Source: Granulosicoccaceae bacterium
GTDB taxonomy: Bacteria > Pseudomonadota > Gammaproteobacteria > Granulosicoccales > Granulosicoccaceae
Length of the DNA: 9,848 bases
Direction: 5' to 3'
Assembly: GCA_023301405.1 (NCBI GenBank)
Contig: JALZUX010000541.1
Span: 1 to 9,848, forward strand
In this document: positions 1-6,033 of the stretch, one piece after another
Layout: every line of letters begins with the position of its first letter
Position numbering within the stretch: position 1 is the stretch's first letter
The notes under the pieces: model-generated
Seen by the model: only the letters and a program-made list of their open reading frames with translations
Told to the model about the DNA's origin: nothing
Databases searched by the model: none
Translations under genes and position numbers: made by a program

Positions 1-156
1 CCGGAATCGTGTGTACTTTCTGTGGCAGATTCACCGGTCTCCAATTACTCTATTCGTAATCCAATCCTAATGAGAACAAGGGTCCCGAATCAAGATCGAA
101 AACGAATAACCATTAAAAACCTCCCCAGCATTGAGCCATACACCATCGTCTTATGA
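1..156 (+). CDS. Possible C-terminal end of an upstream gene (partial, uncertain)
   Basis: Frame 1 is open from the window edge for 51 codons and stops with TGA at 154-156. The stop overlaps the permease start in an ATGA arrangement (ATG at 153-155), typical of translationally coupled genes. The last residues read ...NLPSIEPYTIVL. Supporting points are the overlap and the lack of a clear Shine-Dalgarno sequence before the permease, which coupling would explain. Against it, 51 open codons can occur by chance and I recognise no family. The other two forward frames stop near positions 57-70. It could simply be the permease leader region. Confidence 0.25.
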   Translation, partial: PESCVLSVADSPVSNYSIRNPILMRTRVPNQDRKRITIKNLPSIEPYTIVL

Positions 157-1922
157 CATTCGACCAAATAGCAATTTTCTCAATACTCGCGGCCGCGATG
201 GCACTGTTTATCTGGAACCATTGGCGTTTTGACGTTGTGGCTGGCTTTGCACTCATGGCGGCCGTTTATACCGGCATTGTGCCTTTTGAACATGCGTTTA
301 GCGGATTCTCTCACCCCGCTGTTATTACCGTTGCAAGCGTGTTGGTGATCAGCCAGGCATTGCAATCCTCGGGGGTCGTCAATCTGTTTCTTCGTTATCT
401 GGGGCTGTTTCGAAAAAGCAAACACAAACAATTAGCTGCCAATTGCGGTACCACGGCCTTGTTATCGGCATTCATGAATAATATCGGGGCGCTGGCGTTA
501 ATGCTGCCAATCACCGTCCGCGATGCCCGCAAAGCCAAACGCGCTGCGTCGTCACTTTTAATGCCATTGTCATTCGCCAGTCTACTGGGTGGCCTTGTGA
601 CTCTGATCGGCACACCACCAAACATTATTATTGCTACCTTCCGCGCTGAACAAACCGGCCAACCGTTCGGCATGTTTGACTTCACGCCGGTAGGCTTAGC
701 GGTAGCTTTGGCTGGTATTACTTTTCTGGTTTTATGCAGCCGCTTTCTGCTACCCGACCGAGATCAGCACAGCAGCAACAACCACTTTCAAATTGCCCAA
801 TATTTGACTGAAATTTCGATTCCTGAAACCTCACAACTGGTTAACAAAACAGTTCGTGATCTAGAGCTCATGTGCGAGAACGAAGCAACGGTGATGGCTA
901 TCATTCGAAACGACCACCGTCGCCTTGCCCCTCGGGCAATAGAAAAAATTCGCGTAGGCGATGTTCTTATCTTGCAGGGTGACAGCGAGGCATTACAGCC
1001 TCTGTTTGAAGACACTGCACTGGTTCATGCTGGCGCAGAAATTACAGAAAGCAGTTGGATCAAATCCCCGGACGTGGAAATTATTGAAGCGGTAGTAATG
1101 CCTAACTCAATGATTCATGGAATTGCCATGCGCTCGCTTAGAATGCATGAACGGTTTGGCGTTAACCTGCTAGCCGTCGCACGTGAACGGCATACTTCAA
1201 CCGCAAGGCTCAAGAATACTCAGTTTAAAACCGGTGACGTAATGCTTCTGCAGGGCGAGCGCCAGGCACTTAATCATTTATGTGCAAACCTTGGTTGCCT
1301 AATGATTAAAAATCGCGGAGTAGAAATAACCCCGCGGCGCTCTGCACTACTAACACCTATCGTCTTTGCCATTGGTATAATCGCCACGGCAATCGGTGTG
1401 GTACCAGTGCAAATTGCATTTACCAGCGTGGTTGGTGCTTTAGTCATACTAAAAGCAGTATCGCTTCGTGAAGCGTACCGAAGTATCGAGTGGCCGGTCA
1501 TTGTACTGCTCGGGTTTCTAATTCCGGTCGGAGAGGCACTTCAAACAACCGGGGCAACAGTTCTAATAGCCAATGCAATTGTTTCTGTTGCAGACGACAT
1601 ACCGCTGTGGGGACTTCTAGCGCTGATCATGATGACATCAATGGCGTTATCTGATCTGGTGCACAACACCCCTACTGCTATTCTCATGGCCCCCATTGCG
1701 CTCAGCCTAGCCGACACTTTTAATCTGCCCCCCGATCCGCTTTTCATGGCTGTGGCAGTAGGCGCTGCATCACCATACCTAACACCCGTAGGCCATCAGT
1801 CCAATACGCTGGTACTTGGGCCCGGCGGCTACAATTTTGGTGACTACTGGAGACTAGGCCTACCGTTAGACATCATTATAATAATTGTTGCCGTACCAAT
1901 GATACTGCTAGTTTGGGCCTAA
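153..1922 (+). CDS. SLC13/DASS-family permease with two internal RCK_C domains
   Basis: This is an inner-membrane carrier of the SLC13 (divalent anion:Na+ symporter, 'CitMHS/ArsB-like') type, probably moving a small anion such as sulfate or a carboxylate; the substrate cannot be told. The 589-residue protein has hydrophobic halves at about 1-200 and 396-589, separated by a soluble insert of about 190 residues. The first half carries SAFMNN (105-110) and LIGTPPN (151-157). The second repeats the pattern with SDLVHNTPTA (500-509) and TPVGHQSNT (544-552), the paired hairpin/substrate-site motifs of the fold. The insert (about 212-385) contains two TrkA_C/RCK_C-like units, each ending in GD-VL-LQG or GDVMLLQG (269-276, 361-368), as in many bacterial SLC13 permeases. 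No good Shine-Dalgarno sequence precedes the ATG; its start overlaps an upstream open frame. It converges on the aconitase X/P450 block, so any link to that block is inference. Confidence 0.9.
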   Translation: MTFDQIAIFSILAAAMALFIWNHWRFDVVAGFALMAAVYTGIVPFEHAFSGFSHPAVITVASVLVISQALQSSGVVNLFLRYLGLFRKSKHKQLAANCGTTALLSAFMNNIGALALMLPITVRDARKAKRAASSLLMPLSFASLLGGLVTLIGTPPNIIIATFRAEQTGQPFGMFDFTPVGLAVALAGITFLVLCSRFLLPDRDQHSSNNHFQIAQYLTEISIPETSQLVNKTVRDLELMCENEATVMAIIRNDHRRLAPRAIEKIRVGDVLILQGDSEALQPLFEDTALVHAGAEITESSWIKSPDVEIIEAVVMPNSMIHGIAMRSLRMHERFGVNLLAVARERHTSTARLKNTQFKTGDVMLLQGERQALNHLCANLGCLMIKNRGVEITPRRSALLTPIVFAIGIIATAIGVVPVQIAFTSVVGALVILKAVSLREAYRSIEWPVIVLLGFLIPVGEALQTTGATVLIANAIVSVADDIPLWGLLALIMMTSMALSDLVHNTPTAILMAPIALSLADTFNLPPDPLFMAVAVGAASPYLTPVGHQSNTLVLGPGGYNFGDYWRLGLPLDIIIIIVAVPMILLVWA

Positions 1923-1950
1923 GTACTTAAGCCCATGTACTGCAAATATT

Positions 1951-1979
1951 GACTAACAGCAGACCCCGGCCTGTTAGTC
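1951..1979. terminator. Inverted repeat between convergent genes, possible bidirectional terminator
   Basis: A perfect 9-bp stem (GACTAACAG at 1951-1959, CTGTTAGTC at 1971-1979) with an 11-nt C/G-rich loop lies just after the permease stop. It overlaps the stop codon of the minus-strand gene (1974-1976). Its position between convergent ends fits a shared terminator. There is no proper U-tract on either side (only AATATTT in the minus direction), so intrinsic termination would be weak. A second short repeat (AGTAC/GTACT, 1922-1941) lies beside it. Confidence 0.5.
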
Positions 1980-2309
1980 CTGATCTATTTCGTCATCTTC
2001 CATCGGGTCGCCACACAGGTCTTGAACCAGTGAGTGCTTTTCAACCGTAAACCATTTTTTGAACGTTGCAAATGTACGATCTTGAGGCCAGTCTTCAACC
2101 TTAGTGTGCCACCCCATGAGCTCCGCTTCGAAGATCATATCGAACGCTCTTTCGAGCGTTTCGAGGGCCTCTTTGTCATCATAATATTCAGGCAACAAAT
2201 ACACTATTCGGTCGTCTTCTTTAAACGGTGATCCAGCGTCCTCAAATCGGGCTGCCCAGTCAATGTAAGGTTTCTTGGGACGCACAATAATGGCACTTCG
2301 ATTTAGCAT
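1974..2309 (-). CDS. Conserved hypothetical acidic protein (111 aa)
   Basis: The function is unknown. The 111-residue protein is soluble, without a signal peptide or membrane segment. It has a short basic N-terminus (IIVRPKKPYIDW, 7-18), then LLPEYYDD (38-45), a helical stretch (46-64), and an aromatic region GWHTKVEDWPQDRTFATFKKWF (66-87). The C-terminal tail is very acidic (101-111). The W/F-rich centre and LLPEY motif resemble a small uncharacterised protein family I have seen in proteobacterial genomes, but I cannot name it. The ATG at 2309 has a Shine-Dalgarno GGGAG (2318-2322) within the 18-bp gap after the DUF1330 gene, so the two are very probably co-transcribed. The 3' end runs into the inverted repeat shared with the convergent permease. 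Confidence 0.8.
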   Translation of the reverse strand: MLNRSAIIVRPKKPYIDWAARFEDAGSPFKEDDRIVYLLPEYYDDKEALETLERAFDMIFEAELMGWHTKVEDWPQDRTFATFKKWFTVEKHSLVQDLCGDPMEDDEIDQD

Positions 2310-2327
2310 AATTAAAACTCCCGTACG

Positions 2328-2618
2328 CTACTCGACACCTTCAACAATAACCACATCAGCATCTGCACAGCTATTGCGAATTCCCTTCGCTATCTGGTAC
2401 TCATCACTGTGATAGGCAGCTAATGCCGTTTCATAGTCTGGCCATTCAATAACAACGTTACGGCTATGAGTATTGCCTTCCATGCCTTCGCACTTACCAC
2501 CTCGTACAACAAATTTAGCACCGTATTTTTCGTAAACAGGAGCACCAGCTTTCAGGTAGTCAGGGTAGTTTTTTTCATCCTTGACGGTGACGTGAGCAAT
2601 CCAGTAGGCCTTGGGCAT
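2328..2618 (-). CDS. DUF1330 family protein (96 aa)
   Basis: This is a small protein of the DUF1330 family, which adopts a dimeric alpha/beta (ferredoxin-like) barrel fold related to EthD/ABM-type proteins. Its biochemical role is not established. Family hallmarks are visible: the N-terminal beta strand AYWIAHVTV (4-12), the NYPDYLKAGAPVYEKYGAKF helix and turn (17-36), VVRGG (37-41), the VIEWPDYETALAAYHSDEYQ segment and a C-terminal VVIVEG strand. Full family length is about 95 residues, so it is complete. Its ATG is preceded by a modest GGA-type Shine-Dalgarno sequence. It sits 169 bp after the P450 and 18 bp before the acidic hypothetical gene. DUF1330 proteins can resemble small monooxygenases or isomerases in fold, but no activity should be assumed here. 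Confidence 0.9.
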   Translation of the reverse strand: MPKAYWIAHVTVKDEKNYPDYLKAGAPVYEKYGAKFVVRGGKCEGMEGNTHSRNVVIEWPDYETALAAYHSDEYQIAKGIRNSCADADVVIVEGVE

Positions 2619-2787
2619 AGTTTTTCCAGTAGTTAAAACGGGTTAATTGACCCTTCCTATACTATCACTTTCAAACGGAATTTCATCACTTCTGATAATT
2701 GTATTAACAAGGCCGTTGACGTTCAGTGCTGCCGAAGTCATAAGGTATTTCTATCGAATGACAACACGCTTGCTAAGCCGTTTTAAG
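2619..2787. other. Intergenic region between P450 and DUF1330 genes
   Basis: This 169-bp AT-rich spacer contains no convincing gene. Reading in the minus direction, a TACAAT hexamer (close to a sigma-70 -10 box) lies in TTAATACAATTATC, but only a poor -35 (CTGAAC) is found 17 bp upstream. There is also an AGTATAGG stretch nearer the DUF1330 start. A separate promoter for the DUF1330/hypothetical pair is plausible from the spacer length, but the boxes are weak. I see no T-tract terminator after the P450. Confidence 0.4.
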
Positions 2788-3957
2788 TTAACTCCATGTC
2801 ACCGGCAGGCTCAACAATCCACGAAATGCCCAACCCTCCATCATCGGTTGAGGCTGCTGGTCATCAATTCTCAAGTTTTTGAATCGCTTAAATAGCGCTG
2901 GCAGGGCAACGTCAGCAATCATTGCTCGTGACGCCCAAGCTCCGGCACAAAAATGAGGACCGGCGCCAAAGGCAATACTTTTGCTTGTATCGTTGGTCAA
3001 ATCAAACTGGTCTGGATTGGTAAAACAGCTGTGGTCACGGTTTGCGGCACCAAACATAAAAAATACCCGTTCATCTTGCAACAAATTGATACCGCTAAAA
3101 CAATAGTCTTTAGCAATACGACGCGGCGACATACCAATTGGAGATATCCAGCGGGCATATTCTTCGAATACATTTAGCCAGCTTGCTGTGCCACTGTTAA
3201 CTGCGGCCAATTGATCAGGATGTGACAGCAATGCCCAGCTTGCGCCGGCGATGGCATCGCGAGGTTCATTTTGCCCACCACTTATTGCAAGCTTAATGTT
3301 TGCACAAATGCTTTCTATGGGCATGCCAGCGTGCTGCATGACGCCAAGCAGGCTTGGCTCAGAGTCAGCAGCCGCGCTTGCCATCTTATCTTTAATAGCT
3401 TCATCAAGCAGTGCTGTGGCGCGATTACATTTTGCTTCAATTTCCGGCTGGCCGGTATAGTTGGCGATGCCGTCTATCATATGCTGAGAGGCACTATCCA
3501 TCTGTGCCGCGGTAACATTAGTAAGACCGGTTAAAGAGCGTAAGCAATTTGCTGAAAACGGTAGCGCATATTGACGAACCAAATCAGCATGCCCTGCTGG
3601 TGCCAGATGCTCTAGCACTTCATCAGCATGATGCTGAAAAACGTTAGTCCAGTAATCACGTACAGTGGCCGGCGACATAGAAGGGAAAATTGCCTTTTTC
3701 TCTTGCTGATGATCAGAGCCATCTTTTCGCATCATGTTATGTCCCATGAGCTTATTCATCAGGCCTTCCGGTTGATGCGAACTAAATACAGACACATTTT
3801 TTTCGGCGGTTGCGATGTCGTCCCGCCGCGTAAACAGAATACTACCGAGTTGCGGCACATAGGCGATGGGGGATTCCTTACGTAGTTCAGCCAACGCTGG
3901 ATAAGGATCTGATTTGAATTGATTAAGATCAATGTCAATAACCGGGGGTCTCGCCAA
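2788..3957 (-). CDS. Cytochrome P450 (389 aa, soluble bacterial type)
   Basis: This is a haem-thiolate monooxygenase, cytosolic (no membrane anchor) and of usual bacterial length. The haem-binding loop is FGAGPHFCAG (330-339) with Cys337 as axial ligand. The K-helix ExxR is E266-Y-A-R269, and the C-helix region has DGSDHQQEK (79-87) with His83. The I-helix reads ISGGQNEPRDAIAG (225-238). Where most P450s have the [A/G]Gx[D/E]TT acid-alcohol pair, this one has Asn230-Glu231-Pro232, so proton delivery may be unusual. I recall P450s with a similar GGQNEPRD segment from marine Proteobacteria, but cannot give a CYP number. The start is TTG at 3957, preceded at proper spacing by AAGGAG; the next in-frame ATG is far inside the protein. 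It follows the aconitase X small-subunit gene by 49 bp, suggesting one transcript. No ferredoxin or reductase gene is in the window. The substrate is unknown. Confidence 0.93.
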   Translation of the reverse strand: MARPPVIDIDLNQFKSDPYPALAELRKESPIAYVPQLGSILFTRRDDIATAEKNVSVFSSHQPEGLMNKLMGHNMMRKDGSDHQQEKKAIFPSMSPATVRDYWTNVFQHHADEVLEHLAPAGHADLVRQYALPFSANCLRSLTGLTNVTAAQMDSASQHMIDGIANYTGQPEIEAKCNRATALLDEAIKDKMASAAADSEPSLLGVMQHAGMPIESICANIKLAISGGQNEPRDAIAGASWALLSHPDQLAAVNSGTASWLNVFEEYARWISPIGMSPRRIAKDYCFSGINLLQDERVFFMFGAANRDHSCFTNPDQFDLTNDTSKSIAFGAGPHFCAGAWASRAMIADVALPALFKRFKNLRIDDQQPQPMMEGWAFRGLLSLPVTWS

Positions 3958-3963
3958 GTGGCT

Positions 3964-3968
3964 CTCCT
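3964..3968 (-). promoter_or_regulatory. Ribosome binding site deciding the TTG start of the P450
   Basis: AGGAG (within AAGGAGAG on the minus strand) ends about six bases before TTG at 3957. The N-terminal residues that follow (ARPPVIDIDLNQFKSDPYP) look like a normal P450 N-terminus, which supports the TTG over an internal ATG. Confidence 0.75.
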
Positions 3969-4006
3969 TTTTTGTACGTCAGCGTTTACTTGTTACAGCG
4001 GCGTTA

Positions 4007-4420
4007 TTAACGATTTAATATTGTCACCACACCGTTTACCGGATCTATAGTCACTTCATCACCGGTTTGTATAAGCTGTGTGATATCACCCTCTTCAAAG
4101 CGATCACATAAGGTTAGGTTAGCCAATGCTGCCCCCTGCGCAAGAATGGTATTGGCGGTATTAAACAAAATGGCTCTGGGGGCCATTTGACGGGATGTCA
4201 TTTCATGTAGCATCCATGCGGTAGCTACACCGCCCTTGGCCGTATTCATGACAAGTATTTTATCAACATAACTGATTCCGACCAACTTGTGTTGCGGCCG
4301 GGAGAATACGCCTTTAATACGGTCAAGGTCATAGCGGGCCGAGAAGTTATCGTCGGCAACCAGCGCCACCCCTTCAACCGCAGAGCCTATTCCAGCATGG
4401 CAATTTAATTCTATTGTCAT
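4007..4420 (-). CDS. Aconitase X small (swivel, DUF126) subunit
   Basis: This is the small subunit of a two-subunit aconitase X (AcnX) hydro-lyase, the swivel domain that closes over the Fe-S active site of the large subunit. At 137 residues it has the normal length for the separate-subunit type. The DUF126 pattern is visible: RIKGVFSRPQHKLVGISYVDKILVMNT (34-60), then the active-site loop AKGGVATAWML (61-71), and AILFNTANTILAQGAALANL. In the AcnX swivel domains I know best this loop reads GRGS with a functional serine; here it is K62-G63-G64-V65, so this is a divergent subgroup. Its ATG follows GAAGAG at a short distance. It lies 338 bp after the large-subunit gene, an odd gap for two obligate partners, and 49 bp before the P450. 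Known AcnX enzymes are cis-3-hydroxyproline dehydratases and archaeal mevalonate-5-phosphate dehydratase; which reaction applies here is unknown. Confidence 0.88.
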   Translation of the reverse strand: MTIELNCHAGIGSAVEGVALVADDNFSARYDLDRIKGVFSRPQHKLVGISYVDKILVMNTAKGGVATAWMLHEMTSRQMAPRAILFNTANTILAQGAALANLTLCDRFEEGDITQLIQTGDEVTIDPVNGVVTILNR

Positions 4421-4460
4421 CGTAACTCTTCAGCCTGTATTGCAGAATTCATACATCATG

Positions 4461-4476
4461 ACCTATGAAGATAGGT
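4461..4476. repeat. Short perfect inverted repeat upstream of the aconitase X small subunit
   Basis: ACCTAT (4461-4466) and ATAGGT (4471-4476) form a perfect 6-bp palindrome around GAAG, about 40 bp upstream of the small-subunit ATG. It is the right size for a dimeric regulator site or a small leader hairpin, but no regulator gene is nearby and no second copy was noticed. Confidence 0.4.
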
Positions 4477-4499
4477 TGTTGTGACTATTGAAGGCGCTA

Positions 4500-4610
4500 C
4501 TATTTTTCAATTTTTGAATAGCACAAATTTGCCAACTGAACTATGCGCTCTACTTTAATCATTTGATTGGCGACAGCTTCAATGGCGAGAATACTGTTTC
4601 TCATCTTCAT
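4500..4610 (-). CDS. Possible small ORF (36 aa) between aconitase X genes
   Basis: ATG at 4610 follows an in-frame TGA directly and opens 36 codons, ending at tandem TAG stops (4497-4502). The peptide begins MKMRNSILAIEAVANQ and continues as an amphipathic helix-like sequence ending YSKIEK. A second ATG lies two codons in (4604). No good Shine-Dalgarno sequence is seen (only AAAGTG upstream). It may be a genuine small protein, a remnant of a longer gene or chance. I recognise no family. Confidence 0.22.
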   Translation of the reverse strand: MKMRNSILAIEAVANQMIKVERIVQLANLCYSKIEK

Positions 4611-4758
4611 TCACTTTAATTGGCCGTCACTTTTTGCGGCTCAAAACATGGCTTACAACTTCGTTGCTGGTCTTGTAAATAGTGGCCATTGCCCGAAAAC
4701 CACACCACGTTATTAAGCAAGCATGAAATACTCAATCACACACTTCGGAGCGCGTAAA

Positions 4759-6003
4759 TCACTCTAGAATTTCACCCGCTATCGCGGATTGCACGCAGCT
4801 TTCCATAGATGCTAGTGCAGGCAAATACCCATAGCCACCCAGTATGTTAACTATTTTTGTCGAGTTAGACAGCAACCGCTTCCATCCATTGGCCTCGCCA
4901 ATTTCCCTTGCATACTGTTGATAGAAGCATGTGCCTTGCAATACTTTACCGCCAAAGCCTTCAATCGCCTTCACGTACCCGGCAGCTGTTGCATCAACAT
5001 AAACACTGGCTGGCGTGCAAACAAGTAAATCAGTGGAAGGGTGAATTTTGCTACCACTGCAAAGACCGGCAACTGTTTTCATTTCCATTAATGATAGCTG
5101 CGGCGCTGCAAACACAACCACATCTACTTTTTCACCAACAGCACCAAAAGGTGATCTTAAGGTATCGATATCGGGCTGGTAAATATCGGTCGCAGTTAAT
5201 CGCTCTCCACCAACGTCAGATAGTGTGGCGCACTCTGGTGTGATACCCACAATATGAAACAACGGTGTTGATCCATAACTGGCCATCGCCGCACCCATGT
5301 GCTTTATTTCATCAGATGTAGGAATGCAGTCAATGCCTTCAATCACAGGCACTTCCCAGTACGACCCTGCCTTGCGGCCAATCACTGCACCTAGCACACC
5401 CCAGTCAGTTAGATTTTCAGGTTTTACGTGAACTTTATAACGGCAAGTAGCCTGCCTGTGTTGATCAAGATGCAATCCGTAACGTGGTGTGTAACCGGTA
5501 AAAGCCGCTGCCAGAGCCGAAGGACCTCCCTCAAAATTTGATCGGGCACCGCACACGCTGTTTGAGTAAATCACAACCCCCGTATCACCGTAGGCTACAT
5601 GGTCACCAAGAAGCGGAGAGTTAACAGTCTGGTAGTTGATGCATGTATTAGTCATAACAACGCCCATTGACTCACATGCCTTGATAAAGCGGCGTTCAAG
5701 ATTGGCCATCTCTTCCGTTTGCCCCAACGGATCGTAATAACGTAGATCAACACCGCGAGGATCAGTGATTAGCGGGATTCTCAGTTGACGGTCTTCGAAG
5801 GGCATTGACGCAAAATTTTCAAAAAACTCAACGCCTGCTTCTCCTATTGATTCAGGATCAGCCATCATGTGTGCCTGACTTACAGCAACCATGTCTTGTG
5901 CGTCGAACATGCGACCAATCTGGAGCTGGTGCTCAATGGCCCATTGCCGCGCCTGCCCTAATTCACCGGCCCGCATTGCTTCGGTCGCACTATTTAGTTT
6001 CAA
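4759..6003 (-). CDS. Aconitase X large (catalytic, DUF521) subunit
   Basis: This is the catalytic subunit of an AcnX-type Fe-S hydro-lyase (dehydratase) of the aconitase superfamily, cytosolic. At 414 residues it has full length for the two-subunit type. Family motifs include VMTNTCINYQ (117-125) with Cys121, YSNSVCGARSNFEGGPSALAAA (146-167), the GTCFYQQY loop (357-364) with Cys359, and the C-terminal SNSTKIVNILGGYG (379-392). Cys121 and Cys359 match two expected cluster ligands. The segment where many relatives have GCPH or GTPH reads FAAPQLSLMEM (298-308), with Ala300 and Gln302, so the middle ligand is missing; Cys151 in NSVC is a possible substitute. The start is TTG at 6003 with a strong GGAGG six bases upstream; the first ATG is only codon 10. 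It lies 30 bp after the threonine aldolase gene, so they are probably co-transcribed. The dehydrated substrate (hydroxyproline-like or another hydroxy acid) is not known. Confidence 0.9.
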   Translation of the reverse strand: MKLNSATEAMRAGELGQARQWAIEHQLQIGRMFDAQDMVAVSQAHMMADPESIGEAGVEFFENFASMPFEDRQLRIPLITDPRGVDLRYYDPLGQTEEMANLERRFIKACESMGVVMTNTCINYQTVNSPLLGDHVAYGDTGVVIYSNSVCGARSNFEGGPSALAAAFTGYTPRYGLHLDQHRQATCRYKVHVKPENLTDWGVLGAVIGRKAGSYWEVPVIEGIDCIPTSDEIKHMGAAMASYGSTPLFHIVGITPECATLSDVGGERLTATDIYQPDIDTLRSPFGAVGEKVDVVVFAAPQLSLMEMKTVAGLCSGSKIHPSTDLLVCTPASVYVDATAAGYVKAIEGFGGKVLQGTCFYQQYAREIGEANGWKRLLSNSTKIVNILGGYGYLPALASMESCVQSAIAGEILE

Positions 6004-6009
6004 ACTGTT

Positions 6010-6014
6010 CCTCC
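6010..6014 (-). promoter_or_regulatory. Ribosome binding site deciding the TTG start of aconitase X large subunit
   Basis: A consensus GGAGG (in CCGGAGGAACAG on the minus strand) sits six bases before TTG at 6003, in the 30-bp space after the aldolase stop codon. No ATG at suitable distance exists, so TTG is the likely start. Confidence 0.8.
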
Positions 6015-6033
6015 GGATAAAACGTTACAGCAC

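Larger units (their letters stand above)
4421..4758. other. 338-bp gap between the aconitase X subunit genes
   Basis: This AT-rich stretch separates two genes that are normally adjacent or overlapping. It holds a 36-codon minus-strand frame (4500-4610) ending in tandem TAG codons. It also holds an imperfect inverted repeat (AATTGGCCGTCACTTTTT near 4618-4635 against AAATAGTGGCCATT near 4677-4690), a small hairpin CAAC-TTC-GTTG inside it, and a perfect 6-bp inverted repeat at 4461-4476. No convincing sigma-70 promoter was found; TTGGCA is present but lacks a -10 box at the right distance. The gap could be a decayed insertion, a regulatory leader for the small subunit, or the remains of a lost gene. 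Confidence 0.6.

Noticed and set aside
2953..3885. Several plus-strand open frames of 69-87 codons across the P450
   Set aside because: They lie antisense to a P450 with intact haem and ExxR motifs, and their peptides show no recognisable family pattern.
4499..4520. AT-rich hairpin CTATTTTTCAATTTTTGAATAG as a terminator
   Set aside because: The arms pair only with a bulge, the stem is almost all A-T, and it lies before, not after, the next gene without a defined T-tract.
4500..4560. Sigma-70 promoter for the aconitase X small subunit (TTGGCA on the minus strand)
   Set aside because: No acceptable -10 hexamer occurs 16-18 bases downstream.
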